This document shows positions 59,703 through 64,000 of a stretch of 64,000 nt of DNA, one piece after another. The stretch lies in NCBI GenBank assembly GCA_035293945.1, contig DATGLV010000025.1, positions 1 to 64,000 on the forward strand, given 5' to 3'. The position numbers and the translations under genes were made by a program. The notes beneath the pieces were generated by a model. It saw nothing but the letters and a program-made list of their open reading frames with translations, made no database searches and had not been told where the DNA came from. The DNA comes from VAZQ01 sp035293945 (GTDB taxonomy: Bacteria > Pseudomonadota > Alphaproteobacteria > Rhizobiales > Xanthobacteraceae). How positions within the stretch are numbered: the stretch's first letter is position 1; the number at the start of each line of letters is the position of its first letter.

Positions 59703-59818
59703 CGCCCCGAGATGCCGACGATCCGGAATTTTCGTAGGCTGCCAAGGAGCCTTATTGGCATTCGCCCCGCCATCTGAAAGGCTGGGGCGAAAGCGCATGG
59801 CCGTATCAGGCCAAGCTT

Positions 59819-59848
59819 TTGAGCTAGATATGAAATTAGATTCATAAT
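59819..59848 (+). promoter_or_regulatory. Predicted promoter of waaF
   Basis: TTGAGC at 59819-59824 and CATAAT at 59843-59848 with an 18-base spacer. It predicts a transcript start at about 59855, practically at the waaF ATG. Confidence 0.4.
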
Positions 59849-59853
59849 TTTGT

Positions 59854-60942
59854 ATGAAATTGGCATCCGATCACCGAAGCCTTGGCGGTCTTGCCGACGC
59901 GCAGATATCGCCGATTCTCGTCGTCCCCTATATGTGGATCGGCGATTTCGTGCGCTGCCACACCGTGGTCAAGCTGCTGAAGCAGCGTTACCCGTCGCGC
60001 CCGATCGATGTGCTGACGACCACGATGGTATCCCCGCTGCTGGACTACATGCCGGGGGTGCGCAAGGGCATCGTCGTCGATCTGCCGCGCCGCAGGCTTG
60101 CGCCTGCGCAGCACTTGGGCCTCGCCCGTCGGCTGCGCAGCGAGGGTTACGGCGAGGCCTTGATCTTGCCGCGCACCTGGAAAGCGGCCCTCGCCCCCTT
60201 CCTCGCCGGGATCCAGCGGCGGACTGGATTTGTCGGCGAGGCCCGCTTCGGGGTGATCAATGATCTGCGCTGGGGCGAGCGGCGGCTGCCGCGCATGGTC
60301 GAGCAGTGCGCAGCGCTTGCCCTGGAGAAGGGCGAAAGCTTCCCAGCCAAATGGCCCCTGCCGGAATTGCGCGTGTCGCCGGCGGAAATCGCCACCTGGC
60401 GCCAGCGGCAGAGCCTGGCGGGTGACCAGCACATCGATATCGCCTTGGCTCCGGGCGCGGTCGGCCCGTCCAAGCGCTGGCCGGTATCAGCATACGCTGA
60501 CTTGGCCGGCCGCCTGGCGGCGGCGGGACATCGCGTGTGGGTGGTGGGGGGCCCCAGCGAGCGGCCACTGGCGGCCGAGATCACGGCAGCCGCCCCCCAA
60601 GCCGTCTTTGATCTGAGCGGTCCCGACCTGCGTAACGCTATTCTGGCGCTGGCAGCAGCGAACGTCGCCGTATCAAACGATTCCGGTCTCCTGCATGTGG
60701 CGGCCGCGCTTGGCACGCCCGCAATCGGCATTTTCGGGCCGACGAGCCCGTTCCATTGGGCACCACTCAACCCCATCGCGGCCGTGATCGAAACAGCGAG
60801 CGCGCTGCCCTGCCGACCTTGCCATAAGCCGGTTTGTCGCCTCGCCCATCATCGCTGCATGCGCGACATCGCGGTCGAGGAAGTTCTTGCGGCGACGCGC
60901 GCCGCCATTAAGCCGCGCTGGGTGCAGGGCTCGGTCAATTGA
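59854..60942 (+). CDS. waaF: LPS heptosyltransferase II, WaaF-like
   Basis: A 362-residue GT9 enzyme: ILVVPYMWIGDFVRCHTVVKLLKQRY at the start (after a 20-residue lead), LAPGAVGPSKRWP (acceptor/ADP site) and VAVSNDSGLLHVAAALGTPAIGIFGPTSP (donor site), plus a C-terminal Cys-rich segment (PCRPCHKPVCRLAHHRC). It adds the second heptose to the inner core. No Shine-Dalgarno precedes the ATG, and the predicted promoter would give a leaderless message. It converges on waaC. Confidence 0.92.
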   Translation: MKLASDHRSLGGLADAQISPILVVPYMWIGDFVRCHTVVKLLKQRYPSRPIDVLTTTMVSPLLDYMPGVRKGIVVDLPRRRLAPAQHLGLARRLRSEGYGEALILPRTWKAALAPFLAGIQRRTGFVGEARFGVINDLRWGERRLPRMVEQCAALALEKGESFPAKWPLPELRVSPAEIATWRQRQSLAGDQHIDIALAPGAVGPSKRWPVSAYADLAGRLAAAGHRVWVVGGPSERPLAAEITAAAPQAVFDLSGPDLRNAILALAAANVAVSNDSGLLHVAAALGTPAIGIFGPTSPFHWAPLNPIAAVIETASALPCRPCHKPVCRLAHHRCMRDIAVEEVLAATRAAIKPRWVQGSVN

Positions 60943-60988
60943 TCGGCACAGCGCCCGTTCGCGCAAGCTCAGAACGTCGGTTACGTGA

Positions 60989-61939
60989 TCATCGCCTGAT
61001 CTCCTGGAGCGCTGCCACCACCTCGCCCGCTGAAGGCAGCCGGCTCTTGCCGCCGACAACGGCGATCGGCCCGGCCCCCATGGGGCCGGTGAGGCCCGGC
61101 TCGCTGCCAACGAAGATCGCGACCAAAGGCACTCCCAGTGCGGCGGCGAGATGCAAGAGGCCGGTATCGACACCGATAACGAACGATGCGCCGGCAACGA
61201 GCCGAGCCATGACGTCGAGCGGCGCCCGCTCCGGCACGTTTGCGCCGGGAAGCGCGGCGGCGATACGCCGAGCCCGCTCCTGCTCGCGCGCTGATCCATA
61301 CGGCAGCACAAGCTCGACGCCGCGCGCACTCAGCACGCTGCCGGCCTCGATCCAGGACGGCTCGGGCCATTCCTTCTCGGGCCGCGCGGTGGCGTGCAGC
61401 AGGACCGCATAGGCCGCCCGCGGCTTGCCGGCGAGCGCCGCCCGGTCGAGCCCGAAATCCAGGACTTTGTCCACGGCATGTCCCAAGGCGAGCGCAGACA
61501 ACAAGCGATTGCGCGCGATCGCATGCAGACCTCGATCGACCTTATGGCGCACGTCGTAGAACAGCGACGCCAGCGGCTCCCGCACGCTCTGCGCGTCATA
61601 GCCGTGACGGCGCCCGCGCGCGAGCTTCGCGACCAGCGCCGTGCGTATCAGTCCTTGCGTGTCGATGATCTCATCATGCCGCCGCGCGCGCAGCGCTGCC
61701 ACGAAATCCTTGGCCTCGCGCCAGGTGGCCGCCCGGTGCAGTTGGTGCCGCCATCGGCGCGAATCGACCGGGATCACCGCGTCGACGGCGCCGTTGAGCC
61801 GCACCAGCGGAGCGAACGCCTGCTCGACCACCCAGGAGATGCGCGCTGCGGGTCGATTGCGCCGCAGCTCGGTTACCGCCGGCATCTGGTGTATGACGTC
61901 GCCAAGCGAAGAGGTCTTGATGAACAGAATGTCGGACAT
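60989..61939 (-). CDS. waaC: LPS heptosyltransferase I, WaaC-like
   Basis: A 316-residue GT9 enzyme: ILFIKTSSLGDVIHQMPAVTEL is the WaaC opening; IIDTQGLIRTALVAKLARG, LLHATARPEKEWPE and ASFVIGVDTGLLHLAAALGVP follow. It adds the first heptose to Kdo. It converges on waaF (46 bases between stops) and is divergent from galE. Confidence 0.93.
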   Translation of the reverse strand: MSDILFIKTSSLGDVIHQMPAVTELRRNRPAARISWVVEQAFAPLVRLNGAVDAVIPVDSRRWRHQLHRAATWREAKDFVAALRARRHDEIIDTQGLIRTALVAKLARGRRHGYDAQSVREPLASLFYDVRHKVDRGLHAIARNRLLSALALGHAVDKVLDFGLDRAALAGKPRAAYAVLLHATARPEKEWPEPSWIEAGSVLSARGVELVLPYGSAREQERARRIAAALPGANVPERAPLDVMARLVAGASFVIGVDTGLLHLAAALGVPLVAIFVGSEPGLTGPMGAGPIAVVGGKSRLPSAGEVVAALQEIRR

Positions 61940-62045
61940 CGCAGAAAATCGCCCCGGGCGGTCGCGGCCACCGCCTTGCTAACTCGACTTTCATACCAGC
62001 CGTGATAGCAATCCGGGAAACGGATCGGCGCGACGAGCCAAAATC

Positions 62046-63044
62046 ATGACAATCTTGGTGACCGGCGGTGCCGGCTATATCGGCAGCCACATGGTTCATG
62101 CGCTGCTCGATGGCGGCGAATCCGTGGTGGTGCTGGACAATCTTTCCACTGGATTTGATTGGGTGGTCCCCGCGAATGTGCCACTCGTGGTCGGCGAGAC
62201 CGGCGATCAGAACCTGGTTGCATCTCTGATTGCGCGCCACGGCGTGGACGCCGTCATCCATTTCGCCGCCTCATTGGTGGTACCGGATTCGGTCGTCGAC
62301 CCGCTGGGATATTATCGCAACAACACGGTGAACTCGCGCGCTCTGATCGAGACTGCGATCAAGTCCGGCGTTCGCCATTTCATTTTTTCCTCGACGGCAG
62401 CGGTGTACGGGAATCCTGCGCGTATCCCGGTCGGCGAGGACGATCTCACCGTCCCGATCTCGCCCTATGGTTCCTCCAAGCTGATGACCGAGATCATGCT
62501 GCGCGACGCCGGTGCCGCGCATGGTCTCTCGTATGTCGCTCTGCGCTACTTCAACGTGGCGGGCGCGGACCCGCAAATGCGAACCGGACAGTCGACCAAA
62601 GGCGCGACCCATCTCGTCAAGGTGGCGGTCGAGACGTCACTCGGCCTGCGGAAGTCGATCGAGGTCTTCGGCACCGACTACGCGACGCCGGACGGCACTT
62701 GCATCCGCGACTATATCCATGTGTCGGATCTCATCCGCGCACACGGGGATGCACTGCGATACCTACGCGACGGCGGCGCCTCGCTGATCCTCAACTGCGG
62801 TTACGGTCGCGGCTTCTCGGTTCGCGAAGTGATCGACACGGTCAAGCGCGTTTCCGGCGTCGACTTCCAGGTCAAGACCGGCGGCCGACGGGCGGGCGAT
62901 CCGGCGACGATCGTGGCCGACGCGACGCGCATCCGCACCATGCTGGGCTGGGCGCCGCAATTCGACGACCTCACAATCATCGTCGATCACGCGTTGAAAT
63001 GGGAGCGGCACCGCGACGCCGTCCGGGCCCGCAAGAGGCAATAA
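62046..63044 (+). CDS. galE: UDP-glucose 4-epimerase GalE
   Basis: A 332-residue extended SDR: ILVTGGAGYIGSHMVHALL, LDNLSTG, FSSTAAVYGNP, SPYGSSKLMTE (catalytic Tyr/Lys) and LRYFNVAGADP. It interconverts UDP-glucose and UDP-galactose and supplies galactose units for LPS. It is followed by a 268-base gap before the MsbA-type gene. Confidence 0.94.
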   Translation: MTILVTGGAGYIGSHMVHALLDGGESVVVLDNLSTGFDWVVPANVPLVVGETGDQNLVASLIARHGVDAVIHFAASLVVPDSVVDPLGYYRNNTVNSRALIETAIKSGVRHFIFSSTAAVYGNPARIPVGEDDLTVPISPYGSSKLMTEIMLRDAGAAHGLSYVALRYFNVAGADPQMRTGQSTKGATHLVKVAVETSLGLRKSIEVFGTDYATPDGTCIRDYIHVSDLIRAHGDALRYLRDGGASLILNCGYGRGFSVREVIDTVKRVSGVDFQVKTGGRRAGDPATIVADATRIRTMLGWAPQFDDLTIIVDHALKWERHRDAVRARKRQ

Positions 63045-63312
63045 CCGCACAACCCCAGCGTTCCGCCCGGCAAGACCGGCAACTCCCGGCCCCCGCCGCC
63101 ACCCCGGACTGGCTATCGCACCGGGCCGGGACCGGCAGCTTCCTGCTCTTTTGGCTTGAACACGGCCTCCCGGCAGGAGACATAGGGGGCCGCGGGCAGA
63201 CGCGGCCAGCCGCGCCTGACGGGGTCATGCGCCTTTCCGGCATGATGAACCAGTCACAAGCGAGATCGGCGAGAGAGATCAAGCCTGGTTTCGCCGAGAA
63301 TACTGCGGACGC

Positions 63313-64000
63313 ATGCTGAACTCGATTTCCTCACCTCAGTCACGCGACCGCAGTAACGCGCTGGTCGTGATCCGGCGTCTGGTCGTCGAGTTCGGCGTCG
63401 GCCAATGGCGACGCTATGCGCTCGCCTTCCTGCTGATGGGCCTGGCGGCGGCCTGCACCGCCATCCCGGTCTATCTGATCGGCAATATCGTCAACTTGGC
63501 CAATATCCAGCACAATTTCGCCGGCGTCGTGGCGCTCGGCATGATGTCGGCTTTGATCTTCGCAGTGAAAGCGGCCGCGACCTATGGCCATTCCGTGATC
63601 CTGTCGCGCATCGCCAACCACATCATCGCCGAGAACCAGCGCCGCCTGTTCGACAAGCTGCTCAACGAAAGCATCGGCTTCTTCTCCGATCGACACTCTT
63701 CGGAATTTGCCGCCCGCCTGATGACCGGTGCCACGGCTGTGACGCAGGTGCTCAATCTGCTCATCACCTCGATCGGCCGCGATCTTTTTTCGTTGATCGG
63801 GCTGGTGATCGTCATGTTTCTGCGAGACCCGGTCCTCGCCACGGTGACCTTCATCGTGGTCCCGCCGGCATTGCTTGTTCTGCGCAAGATGATCAAGCGC
63901 ATCCGCGGCATTGCGCGCGTGCAGTTCACCGGCGGCACCCGTATTCTGGAAACCCTGCAGGAGACGCTGCAAGGGATCCGCGTTGTCAAGGCCTTCACGC
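63313..64000 (+). CDS. ABC transporter, MsbA-type lipid exporter (N-terminal part, cut by window edge)
   Basis: Only the first 229 codons are in the window. From the ATG at 63313 the frame stays open to the edge. It encodes an ABC transmembrane domain: a first helix YALAFLLMGLAAACTAIPVY, a second near VVALGMMSALIFAVKAA, the coupling region FFSDRHSSEFAARLMTG, and the typical TLQGIRVVKAF at the end. This is the layout of the MsbA/half-size exporter family, which flips lipid A-core. The ATPase half is beyond the edge. The LPS context supports MsbA. Confidence 0.85.
   Translation, partial: MLNSISSPQSRDRSNALVVIRRLVVEFGVGQWRRYALAFLLMGLAAACTAIPVYLIGNIVNLANIQHNFAGVVALGMMSALIFAVKAAATYGHSVILSRIANHIIAENQRRLFDKLLNESIGFFSDRHSSEFAARLMTGATAVTQVLNLLITSIGRDLFSLIGLVIVMFLRDPVLATVTFIVVPPALLVLRKMIKRIRGIARVQFTGGTRILETLQETLQGIRVVKAFT

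Overview
The window reads as a chromosomal segment of a GC-rich alphaproteobacterium of the order Hyphomicrobiales (Bradyrhizobium/Xanthobacteraceae-like). The reasons are the two Omp25/Omp31-type porins, an adrenodoxin-like ferredoxin next to a thioredoxin-reductase-like ferredoxin-NADP reductase, a giant coiled-coil protein of the growth-pole-ring (GPR/RgsE) type, and a CtrA-type box. I saw no insertion sequence, phage gene, CRISPR array, rRNA or convincing tRNA. Gene names rest on reading motifs by eye; no database search was run.

Left part (1-28.5 kb), mixed housekeeping and envelope genes: a secreted SGNH esterase; the ferredoxin/ferredoxin reductase pair; an orphan Hpt phosphotransfer protein; the 1813-residue GPR/RgsE-like protein with a TTAA-N7-TTAAC box upstream; an enolase-superfamily epimerase; a secreted ClpP-fold-like protein; a protein that looks like a degenerate CheZ; a threonine/serine dehydratase; a family-21 glycosyltransferase; an LpxH-like phosphoesterase; two paralogous porins; a short-chain dehydrogenase-like protein without the usual Tyr/Lys; thiE-thiD; a stand-alone Lrp/AsnC ligand domain; an EamA transporter; an RND efflux adaptor/pump pair; and an HtrA-like protease.

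Right part (28.5-64 kb), almost entirely cell-envelope polysaccharide. Reading the minus strand, there is a group made of transaldolase, O-antigen ligase, Kup, a Gfo/Idh/MocA oxidoreductase plus DegT aminotransferase (candidate GnnA/GnnB for 3-amino-GlcN lipid A) and MurJ. ManC, on the plus strand, converges on a twelve-gene minus-strand run (about 51.7 to 39.0 kb): GmhA, GT2, SDR epimerase, a three-domain guanylyltransferase-phosphatase-kinase protein, GT2, GT4, Gmd, Fcl, HddA, the Wzm/Wzt exporter and an alpha-1,2-fucosyltransferase-like GT11. A WecA/MraY-type initiating transferase lies at 51.9 kb. Then a second minus-strand run carries HldD, HldE, GT2, GT9 and a CapD/WbpM-like dehydratase. 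WaaF, WaaC, GalE and the start of an MsbA-type ABC transporter close the window.

Together these genes could make GDP-fucose, GDP-D,D-heptose and ADP-L,D-heptose, start and ligate an ABC-exported O-chain, and build a heptose-containing core on lipid A. The most interesting points are the GPR homologue with its CtrA-type box, the three-domain heptose enzyme within a dual heptose-nucleotide locus, the CheZ-like protein with a lost catalytic Gln, and a three-copy intergenic inverted-repeat family.
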